Source of the DNA: Clostridia bacterium
GTDB taxonomy: Bacteria; Bacillota; Clostridia; UMGS1810
DNA length: 12,285 bases
Assembly: GCA_017549745.1 (NCBI GenBank)
Contig: JAFYUA010000242.1
Coordinates: 1-12,285, forward strand
Reading direction: 5' to 3'
Shown here: one piece after another, positions 1 through 5,583 of the stretch
Numbering within the stretch: position 1 is the stretch's first letter
How the letters are laid out: every line of letters begins with the position of its first letter
Translations under genes and position numbers: made by a program
Notes under the pieces: generated by a model
Databases searched by the model: none
What the model was told of the DNA's origin: nothing
The model's input: the letters and a program-made list of their open reading frames with translations, nothing else

Positions 1-1045
1 CCACATTGCCAATGTCGGTAGCATCTGGGCGATCCTCTATGATGAGAGGCTCATCCATCATCTGAAAGATTCTTTCAATGTATGCGCCGCAGTTGACTAT
101 TTCGTTGTAAAAGTTGGAAAGCACAATGATAGGCTCCCAGAATCTGCTCACATATGATGCAAATGCAATCAGCGTGCCCACCATGAGTGTGCCGCCTGCC
201 ACCCTTGTGACGCCCGTTGCATATATGAGAGTGAGAATTGTTGTGGAAAGAATATTAATAAAGCGCGCAGTTGACGCGCCGATTGCTGTGGAGCGCATCC
301 AGTAGTGTTTTGATTCGCCGCACAAGCCGTCAAAAATTTCGGCATTTTCATTTTCGCGGGCAAAAGACTGAGTTATCTTCATGCCCGAGATGCTTTCCTG
401 AATATATGCATTGAGGTTACTTTGCTTGGCAGAATATTTTTGCCATGCTCTTCTGTGGCGCGATTTGATAAAGAGCAGCACACTTGCAAATATCGGCAAG
501 CCTGCAATGCAGATGAAGGTGAACTTCACATCCATTGCAAACATAAATCCAAGGATAACAAACATCTTGAATATATTTGTTATCATGTCAAAAATTCCGT
601 TGGACAAAAGGTTGGCTATGGTGTTCACATAGTTCACCACCCTCACGAGGATTTTGCCGTGAGGTCTTGTGTCAAAAAATCTTAGCGGCAGATGCTGCAT
701 GTGGCGGAAAAGGTCGGAGCGCACCTCTTTTATTATGTTCATTGAGGTTGTGTGCGCAATGGCTGGTCTCACCCTCTGGCAAACCCACACCATCACAAAT
801 GATGCCACAAGCACAGCTCCAAGCTTATATAGCAGGGCATAGTCTTTTTGAGGCAGGCACTTGTCGAGCACAATGCTTATAAAGTATGGCGGCAAAAGCT
901 CCAAAAAAGCATTGGCAAACATGATAAGCACCACCAGCGCCATCTTGCCTGCATGGGGCGCCACATATTTTTTGAGCATCGAAAAATATGAAAAGTCAAC
1001 CCGTATATTAAGCTCTTCGTCTTTGTCATATCGGTTAATTGCCAT
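1..1045 (-). CDS. ABC exporter subunit, transmembrane part only (3'-truncated by window edge)
   Basis: This reads leftward from ATG at 1043-1045 and stays open to base 1, giving 348 residues of an ABC exporter half-transporter. Only the transmembrane domain is present. It starts MAINRYDKDEEL and has several long hydrophobic segments. Two motifs are typical of B-type exporters: FFDTRPHGKILVRV, and NLNAYIQESISGMKITQSFA, which lies in the cytoplasmic extension. The last visible residues (MMDEPLIIEDRPDATDIGNV) are the usual linker into the nucleotide-binding domain, which lies outside the window. Its ribosome binding site (AAGGGAGG, about 8 bases upstream) lies inside the end of the preceding exporter gene, and the two genes overlap by 11 bases, so they are probably translationally coupled. 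The product is inferred to be the second subunit of a heterodimeric efflux pump in the cytoplasmic membrane. The substrate cannot be told from sequence. Confidence 0.93.
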   Translation of the reverse strand, partial: MAINRYDKDEELNIRVDFSYFSMLKKYVAPHAGKMALVVLIMFANAFLELLPPYFISIVLDKCLPQKDYALLYKLGAVLVASFVMVWVCQRVRPAIAHTTSMNIIKEVRSDLFRHMQHLPLRFFDTRPHGKILVRVVNYVNTIANLLSNGIFDMITNIFKMFVILGFMFAMDVKFTFICIAGLPIFASVLLFIKSRHRRAWQKYSAKQSNLNAYIQESISGMKITQSFARENENAEIFDGLCGESKHYWMRSTAIGASTARFINILSTTILTLIYATGVTRVAGGTLMVGTLIAFASYVSRFWEPIIVLSNFYNEIVNCGAYIERIFQMMDEPLIIEDRPDATDIGNV

Positions 1046-2813
1046 TTGTGCTGCCTCCCTTGTTTGCAGGGTGATTTATGTGATAGCTCGGGGCGCTGTC
1101 AAAGTCGCCGAACTGATGGTCAAACACACCCTTGTAGTAGCCGTTTTGCGCCATCAGCTCATCGTGAGTGCCCCATTCGATGAGGTTGCCGTGGTTGAGC
1201 ACCAATATCAGGTCGGCATTTTTGACCGATGATATACGATGGGCAATGATTATCTTGGTGCGATGGCTCTCTTTGAGATTTTCCTGAATGTTATACTCTG
1301 TCTCCATGTCGAGTGCCGAGGTGGTGTCATCTAAAATCAGAATTGCAGGGTTTTTGAGCAGTGCCCTTGCCAGAGATATTCTCTGCCTCTGACCGCCCGA
1401 AAGTCCCACGCCTCTCTCGCCCACCATGGTGTCATAGCCGTCACTCATTTTGGATATGAAGTCATGGGCGTTGGCTGCCTTTGCCACCCTTTCCACATCT
1501 TCATATGTGGCATTGGGTGCACCGTAGGCAATGTTATTTTTGATTGTATCGGAAAAAAGGAACACATCCTGCATTGCGCTTGCCACATTTTGTCTGAGAG
1601 TGGCAAGGTCGATGTTTTTCACATTTATGTCATCAATATACACTGTGCCGAAGGTGGGGTCATAGAATCGTTCTATGAGATTTATCACTGTTGATTTTCC
1701 TGAGCCTGTAGGGCCTATGATGGCTATTGTGTCGCCTGCGTTGGCAGTGAAGTTGATGTTTTTGAGCACTCTGTCGGCTTCGTAGGCAAAGGTCACATTT
1801 TTGAACTGGATCTTGCCGTTGATGCCTGTGTCGCGCTTTTTCACATTGCGGTTTACTATGAGCGACTGCTCCTGCTCGAGCTGGCGAATCTTCAGTGAGC
1901 TTGCGTTGAACTGCTGAAACTGATTGATAAAGTTTCCCACGCTCGACATTGGCGAGGTTATGCACCAAAGGCAGCCGTTGAAGATGGTGAACTGACCCAC
2001 AGTGAGAGAGCCGTCAATCACGAGCTTGCCGCCCACCACAGTGAAGATGAAATATGTAAGATTCACAAAAAACAGCATGGTGGGACAATAGCGAATCCAG
2101 GTGCGGATGTGAGCCATGAAGGAGTTTTTGTATTCCTCGTTGCGCTCTTCAAATTTTTCTATTTCATATTCTTCTTTGGCATATGCCTTGACCACGCGGT
2201 TGCCCGAAATGTTTTCTGCCACCACTGTGTTGAGGCGTGAGTTTGCCTCGCGCATTGCAATGAAGTCTTTTTTGATATATTTTGAAAGAAAATATGCAAA
2301 TATCGCAATAAACGGCGAGATGGACAAAAGAAGCCATGTGAGCAGCGGGCTTGCCGAAAACATTATGCCAAAACCAATCACAATGAAAAACAGCTGGTCA
2401 ATCAGACTAGGCACTGTGCCTGCAATAAGCACTCTGATGGCATCGGTGTCCATGGTGAGGCGGCTCATTATGTCACCTTTTCGGGTGCGATTGAAATATG
2501 AGCAATCAAGACTTTGCAGCTTGCCATATAGCGAGTTGCGAATTGATTTGACCGCATTTTGAGAAATGTTTTCTATTATAAGATGGCGTATGTATATTGC
2601 CGCTTCCTTAATCAGTACAGAAGCAATCAATAAAAAAGAGTAAAAAAATAAGAGACCGGTATCGCAGCCGTATATAACGTCGTCAACAATACGTCCCAAA
2701 ACAACAGGAATTATAAACGCACACGCAATAAAGAATGCGGTGAATATCAACGCAATCAGCATGCTGAGCCGATATTTTTTTACATAATTCCAAATCCATT
2801 TTAAAGCGTCCAT
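1035..2813 (-). CDS. ABC exporter, fused permease and ATPase, with Asp at the catalytic Glu position
   Basis: This is a 592-residue half-transporter with an N-terminal six-helix exporter domain (about residues 10-310) and a C-terminal ATPase domain. Visible ATPase motifs are Walker A GPTGSGKST (367-375), Q-loop Gln415, signature LSGGQ (471-475), Walker B ILILD ending at Asp495, D-loop SALD and switch His525. The residue after Walker B, normally the catalytic Glu, is Asp496 (LILDDTTSALD). This is the substitution seen in one subunit of heterodimeric exporters such as TM287/288 and BmrCD. I chose ATG 2811-2813 because GAGGTG lies five bases upstream and the protein then begins directly with the first amphipathic helix (MDALKWIWNYVKKY). 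A longer reading frame back to 2996 runs through a palindromic region and adds no recognisable sequence. The gene is the first of a two-gene operon, is divergent from parA, and overlaps the next exporter gene. The substrate is unknown; a multidrug or peptide exporter is the family-level guess. Confidence 0.93.
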   Translation of the reverse strand: MDALKWIWNYVKKYRLSMLIALIFTAFFIACAFIIPVVLGRIVDDVIYGCDTGLLFFYSFLLIASVLIKEAAIYIRHLIIENISQNAVKSIRNSLYGKLQSLDCSYFNRTRKGDIMSRLTMDTDAIRVLIAGTVPSLIDQLFFIVIGFGIMFSASPLLTWLLLSISPFIAIFAYFLSKYIKKDFIAMREANSRLNTVVAENISGNRVVKAYAKEEYEIEKFEERNEEYKNSFMAHIRTWIRYCPTMLFFVNLTYFIFTVVGGKLVIDGSLTVGQFTIFNGCLWCITSPMSSVGNFINQFQQFNASSLKIRQLEQEQSLIVNRNVKKRDTGINGKIQFKNVTFAYEADRVLKNINFTANAGDTIAIIGPTGSGKSTVINLIERFYDPTFGTVYIDDINVKNIDLATLRQNVASAMQDVFLFSDTIKNNIAYGAPNATYEDVERVAKAANAHDFISKMSDGYDTMVGERGVGLSGGQRQRISLARALLKNPAILILDDTTSALDMETEYNIQENLKESHRTKIIIAHRISSVKNADLILVLNHGNLIEWGTHDELMAQNGYYKGVFDHQFGDFDSAPSYHINHPANKGGSTNGN

Positions 2814-2884
2814 AAAAACACCTCGTTTTACGCAGATTTGTAATGTGTGGTTTTTGTTAACCTGAACGAAGCTATCCGAATCAG

Positions 2885-2991
2885 CCTCGAAGCCTTGAAA
2901 ATAGTGCTTTTCTTTGTTGCCAGCTTTTGCCATACCTCGTATTGTCAAAAGCTTCCGCCTTGAAAAAGCACAAATTTTCAAGGCTTGGAGG
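2885..2991. repeat. First long hairpin of the 277-bp element
   Basis: Left arm 2885-2912 (CCTCGAAGCCTTGAAAAT then GTGCTTTTC) pairs with 2962-2991. There is one mismatch at 2889 and a small asymmetric bulge near 2903. Beyond an internal loop of about 9 by 8 bases, a perfect 8-bp stem follows, AGCTTTTG (2922-2929) with CAAAAGCT (2946-2953), closing a 16-base loop. Confidence 0.8.
2957..2984. repeat. Alternative 10-bp hairpin that competes with the first long hairpin
   Basis: GCCTTGAAAA (2957-2966) and TTTTCAAGGC (2975-2984) form a perfect 10-bp stem with an 8-base loop. The same GCCTTGAAAA also occurs at 2892-2901 as the left arm of the larger hairpin. So 2975-2984 can pair with either copy but not both. 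Two mutually exclusive folds are the layout expected of a switching leader RNA, although repeat decay could also produce it. No U-tract follows the stem on either strand, so it is not an ordinary terminator. Confidence 0.6.
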
Positions 2992-3000
2992 TTCAATGAA

Positions 3001-3107
3001 TTTTTGAATTAGCAAAATTCGGATAGAATGAGGCAAAAGCGCAGGGAATATTAAACATATTTCCGAGCATTTTAACGAAATTATATCAGAATTTTGCAAT
3101 TCAAAAA
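3001..3107. repeat. Second long hairpin of the 277-bp element
   Basis: TTTTTGAATTAGCAAAATTC (3001-3020) pairs with 3089-3107 over 19 base pairs, with a single bulged A at 3011. The 68-base region it encloses carries a small stem of its own: GGGAATAT (3044-3051) with ATATTTCC (3057-3064), 8 pairs including one G-T. It is about the same overall length (107 bases) as the first hairpin. Confidence 0.78.
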
Positions 3108-3133
3108 CCGGTTCGGATAACTCCGTTCAGGTT

Positions 3134-3162
3134 ATAATAGCACCAACCGCCAAATAATACAA
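3134..3162 (-). promoter_or_regulatory. Possible promoter for the exporter operon (weak)
   Basis: Read on the minus strand, TTGTAT (3162-3157) is separated by 17 bases from TATTAT (3139-3134). The -10 matches the SigA consensus at 5 of 6 positions and the -35 at only 3. If used, the start would be near 3127, at the edge of the 277-bp element, so almost the whole element would become the 5' leader of the exporter mRNA. On the opposite strand the same site reads TATAAT (3133-3138) but has no good -35. This is a candidate only. Confidence 0.25.
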
Positions 3163-3163
3163 G

Positions 3164-3247
3164 TGTTTTTGCAAAAACAACTTGCACAAAAAGAAACAAC
3201 ACATTTTGTGCAAGTTGCACAAAACGGAACACGGAAACGGAACGGAG
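3164..3247. repeat. Cluster of short palindromes and direct repeats upstream of parA
   Basis: TGTTTTTGCAAAAACA (3164-3179) is a perfect 16-bp palindrome. CTTGCACAAAA (3181-3191) and TTTTGTGCAAG (3204-3214) form an 11-bp perfect inverted repeat, and a further direct copy TTGCACAAAA follows at 3215-3224. Then come four closely spaced CGGAA/CGGAG units at 3225, 3232, 3238 and 3243. No known operator or DnaA box (TTATCCACA) is recognised. These may be protein binding sites for control of parAB or the exporter. Confidence 0.55.
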
Positions 3248-3282
3248 TGTTTTGGAAAAAATAATCTGCGCAAAGTAGGTAA

Positions 3283-3328
3283 ATTTTATCACAAAAATGT
3301 TCCATGTGGAACATTTTTGTGATAAAAT
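3283..3328. promoter_or_regulatory. parS: parS-like site inside a 46-bp palindrome, upstream of parA
   Basis: The core TGTTCCATGTGGAACA (3298-3313) differs from the common Bacillus parS TGTTCCACGTGAAACA at two positions. It is symmetric except for its two central bases. The symmetry continues perfectly outward for 15 more bases on each side (ATTTTATCACAAAAA on the left, its complement on the right), giving 22-base arms around a central TG. The palindrome ends 40 bases before the parA start. It probably binds ParB, and the extended arms may serve as an operator for parAB. -10-like hexamers (TAAAAT 3323-3328, TATAAG 3328-3333) overlap the right arm without a good -35, so a promoter here is possible but unproven. 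Confidence 0.75.
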
Positions 3329-3368
3329 ATAAGTGCTTAATTGCTTATGAAGAAAAGAGGTGTGACAT

Positions 3369-4139
3369 ATGGGAAAATGCATATCGATAGCCAATCAAAA
3401 GGGCGGAGTGGGTAAGACAACCACCTCGGTCAATCTTGCTTCTTGTCTGGGTGCTTCCAAAAAGAAGGTTCTTCTTGTGGATATGGACCCTCAGGGCAAC
3501 GCGACAAGCGGAGTCGGTGTAGATAAAGACGAAGCAAGCGGCAGCGTGTATGACATTTTAATCAATTCTGCATCGATAAAAGATGTTGCAATAAAGACAG
3601 AGTTTGAAAACCTCTGGGTGTGTCCGTCGGCAATTGATGTTGCAGGAGCCGAAATAGAAATGGTCGACATCGAAAAGAGAGAGTTTCTTATGAAAAACGC
3701 TCTCGAAAAGGTTAAAGATGATTATGATTTCATAATCATCGATTGTCCACCGTCGCTTGGGCTTCTCACTCTCAATGCTTTTGTGGCGTCGGACAGCATA
3801 ATCATGCCTATTCAGTGTGAATACTATGCGCTTGAGGGGCTCAGCCAGCTCACCGCAACTGTGCGCACTGTCAAAAAGCAGCTCAATCCATCAATTGAGA
3901 TTGAGGGCGTGCTTCTCACCATGTATGATGTGCGCACCAATCTTTCTATGCTTGTGGCAGAAGAGGTGAAAAAGTATTATAAGGAAAAGCTGTATAAAAC
4001 TGTTATCCCTCGCAATGTGCGTCTTAGTGAGGCTCCGAGCTATGGTCAGCCCATCAACTACTATGACAAATCATCAAAGGGCAGCCAGTGCTACATAAAG
4101 CTTGCCAAAGAAGTAATCAAAGCCAACAAGAAAAAGTGA
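3369..4139 (+). CDS. parA: Chromosome partitioning ATPase ParA (Soj)
   Basis: This is a 256-residue deviant-Walker ATPase of the Soj/MinD superfamily, close in length to B. subtilis Soj. It shows the deviant Walker A KGGVGKTT (11-18, signature Lys11), VDMDPQGN with Asp38 and Asp40 (Walker A'), Walker B FIIID ending at Asp125 with the following PPSLG, and a C-terminal RNVRLSEAPS stretch typical of chromosomal ParA. ParA dimerises on ATP, binds DNA nonspecifically and works with ParB-parS to segregate origins; in Bacillus it also influences DnaA. AGAGGTG lies 6 bases before ATG 3369. A parS-like palindrome lies just upstream, and parB follows after 23 bases, so the two genes are surely cotranscribed. 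The short length and lack of an N-terminal DNA-binding domain match the chromosomal (type Ib-like) class rather than P1-type plasmid ParA. Confidence 0.97.
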   Translation: MGKCISIANQKGGVGKTTTSVNLASCLGASKKKVLLVDMDPQGNATSGVGVDKDEASGSVYDILINSASIKDVAIKTEFENLWVCPSAIDVAGAEIEMVDIEKREFLMKNALEKVKDDYDFIIIDCPPSLGLLTLNAFVASDSIIMPIQCEYYALEGLSQLTATVRTVKKQLNPSIEIEGVLLTMYDVRTNLSMLVAEEVKKYYKEKLYKTVIPRNVRLSEAPSYGQPINYYDKSSKGSQCYIKLAKEVIKANKKK

Positions 4140-4162
4140 ACAAAGAACCAAGAGGTGAAAAT

Positions 4163-5032
4163 ATGGTAAAGAAAAAAGGCTTGGGCAAAGGCTTGGGGGC
4201 TCTTTTGACCGATGAAAACTCATCGATTGATTCCGAGTCTATAAGCGAAATCAAAATAATCGATATAGAGCCAAACTCTTCGCAGCCGCGAAAGGACTTC
4301 GACCAGGAGCGTCTGGCAGAGCTTTCTGAATCTATCAGGCAATATGGCGTGTTATCACCCATTTTGGTGCAGGAATCAGACAACGGCTACTATCGCATCA
4401 TAGCAGGTGAGCGCCGTTGGCGCGCATCAAAGCTTGCAGGCCTCAAGACTATTCCTGCAATAATCAAAAAAAGTGAGAATTTACAGGTTTTTGAGCTTGC
4501 TCTCATCGAAAACCTCCAGCGTGAGGACTTAAACCCCATCGAAGAAGCGCTTGGCTATCGCAGACTCATGACGGAATATGGTCTCACTCAAGAACAGGTG
4601 AGCGAAAAAATGAGCAAAAGCCGTTCGGGAATCGCCAACAGTCTCAGACTTCTCAATTTGCCCGAAGAAGTTATAGGCATGGTAGAGTGTGGCGACCTTT
4701 CGGTGGGACATGCCAAGGTGCTTTTGGCAATCACCGACAGTGCAAAGCTCACTATGCTTGCCAAAAAGGCAATCGACGAAAGCTTGAGTGTGAGAGAGCT
4801 TGAAGAACTCATCAAAAAAGGAGAAGTTACTCCCAAGGCAAAAAAAGAAGTTGATTTGAATTTGAAGCTTGCTTTTGAAACAATCGAAAAAAATGTGAGT
4901 TCTCTTTTGGGAACAAAGGTTAAGATTGTCGATAAGAACAACAAAGGTAAAATTCAGATTGAATACTATTCTGCCAAAGATTTGGAAAGAATAATAAAAA
5001 TTATTCAAAATTCCGAAAAAAACGACCTTTAA
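4163..5032 (+). CDS. parB: Chromosome partitioning protein ParB (Spo0J)
   Basis: This is a 289-residue ParB/Spo0J family CTPase and DNA-binding clamp. The N-terminus KGLGKGLGALL (5-15) is the Lys-rich tail that contacts and stimulates ParA. The CTP-binding domain shows QPRKDF (41-46), GERRWRAS (82-89) and ENLQREDLNPIEEA (116-129). The helix-turn-helix that reads parS lies around residues 139-166 (GLTQEQVSEKMSKSRSGIAN), followed by a C-terminal dimerisation region. I chose ATG 4163 because AGAGGTG precedes it by 5 bases and the canonical tail starts there; an upstream in-frame start at 4088 would overlap parA and add unrelated residues. The gene is flanked by two candidate parS sites, at 3298-3313 and 5125-5140. 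Confidence 0.97.
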   Translation: MVKKKGLGKGLGALLTDENSSIDSESISEIKIIDIEPNSSQPRKDFDQERLAELSESIRQYGVLSPILVQESDNGYYRIIAGERRWRASKLAGLKTIPAIIKKSENLQVFELALIENLQREDLNPIEEALGYRRLMTEYGLTQEQVSEKMSKSRSGIANSLRLLNLPEEVIGMVECGDLSVGHAKVLLAITDSAKLTMLAKKAIDESLSVRELEELIKKGEVTPKAKKEVDLNLKLAFETIEKNVSSLLGTKVKIVDKNNKGKIQIEYYSAKDLERIIKIIQNSEKNDL

Positions 5033-5124
5033 AATCGAGTTGCGCTCGCAGAATTTAAACATGGCAATATGATTTCATGTCGGAGTGCAAAAATCGCTTA
5101 AAACTCAATTTTGGCAGAAATTCG

Positions 5125-5140
5125 TGTTCCACGTGGAACA
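5125..5140. promoter_or_regulatory. parS: parS site, perfect 16-bp palindrome
   Basis: TGTTCCACGTGGAACA is fully palindromic and differs from the common Bacillus parS by one base. It lies 92 bases after parB and directly abuts the ribosome binding site AAAGGAG (5141-5147) of the next gene. ParB is expected to load here as a CTP-dependent clamp. Its position against a ribosome binding site suggests that ParB occupancy could also affect transcription through to the small membrane protein and serS. Confidence 0.9.
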
Positions 5141-5155
5141 AAAGGAGTTGACTAT

Positions 5156-5545
5156 ATGAAACAGAACACAAAATTTTTGTGGATGTACATTGGCATACTG
5201 TTTTCTTTTGCTCTCATTCTGATAATCTTTGCAGGATTCAGCAGAAACACCGACACCGAGCAAAAAGAAGGTTTGAAAGCAGATATTGCTGCTCTTTCTC
5301 AACAAAACACAAACCTGCGTACCGAAACCACAAATCTCAAAACTCAAATTGATGCTTTGCTTGCCGAAAATGAAACCCTCAAAGCAAGCGACGCCGCATT
5401 TGCCGAGGCAGAAAACCTGCTGGCAAGTGCATGCGAGGCTTATGACAGGGGCAACAGAAAAGAAGCAAGAGAAATGCTTGCCTCCCTTGACCCTGCAAGC
5501 CTTACCCAATCGCAACTATATATATATGAAATGTTGACAGACTGA
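5156..5545 (+). CDS. Small membrane protein with coiled coil, unknown function
   Basis: The product is 129 residues and is not recognised as a named family. A short basic N-terminus (MKQNTK) leads into one hydrophobic segment at about residues 8-28. A heptad-like polar coiled coil follows at about 38-80 (ALSQQNTNLRTETTNLKTQI). The C-terminus is a helical pair at about 81-129, rich in Ala and Glu and faintly TPR-like (AENLLASACEAYDRGNRKEA). The start at ATG 5156 is set by AAAGGAG eight bases upstream; an in-frame TTG at 5111 would put the parS site inside the gene and is unlikely. It lies between parB and serS, a slot that in Clostridium genomes is often filled by another small membrane/coiled-coil protein (DUF4446). 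I see no clear resemblance to that family. By shape it could be a scaffold or a divisome-type bitopic protein, but that is inference. Confidence 0.85.
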   Translation: MKQNTKFLWMYIGILFSFALILIIFAGFSRNTDTEQKEGLKADIAALSQQNTNLRTETTNLKTQIDALLAENETLKASDAAFAEAENLLASACEAYDRGNRKEAREMLASLDPASLTQSQLYIYEMLTD

Positions 5546-5583
5546 CAAACCGCCGCCAAGGCATAGAAAGGACAGTGTATATA

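Larger units (their letters stand above)
2858..3134. repeat. 277-bp element: outer inverted repeat enclosing two adjacent long hairpins (three-way-junction layout)
   Basis: Outer arms 2858-2882 and 3110-3134 are complementary at 22 of 25 positions (left arm begins TAACCTGAACG, right arm ends CGTTCAGGTTA). Two further long inverted repeats fill almost all the space between them: 2885-2912 with 2962-2991, and 3001-3020 with 3089-3107. Unpaired joints are only about 2, 9 and 2 bases long. The element ends at TA on both sides, and ACCTGAAC...GTTCAGGT lies just inside. It holds no convincing gene; the small reading frames here are by-products of the repeats. It could be a miniature inverted-repeat mobile element, for which TA flanks would fit an IS630/mariner-type ancestor. 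It could instead be a structured RNA, or the long 5' leader of the exporter operon. The sequence alone does not decide. The pairing itself was checked base by hand-aligned base. Confidence 0.8.

Noticed and set aside
2814..2996. Longer reading frame adding 61 residues to the first exporter
   Set aside because: It lacks a ribosome binding site, runs through the palindromic element, and adds no family-like sequence; ATG 2813 has GAGGTG at good spacing.
2881..3394. Small minus-strand reading frames of 60-97 codons in the intergenic region
   Set aside because: They lie over inverted repeats and the parS palindrome, have no convincing ribosome binding sites, and encode low-complexity Phe/Cys-rich products without recognisable domains.
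5032..5112. Imperfect inverted repeat AAAATCGAGTT / AACTCAATTTT after parB as a terminator
   Set aside because: The arms are 59 bases apart with one mismatch and no U-tract follows, so read-through to the next gene is more likely.
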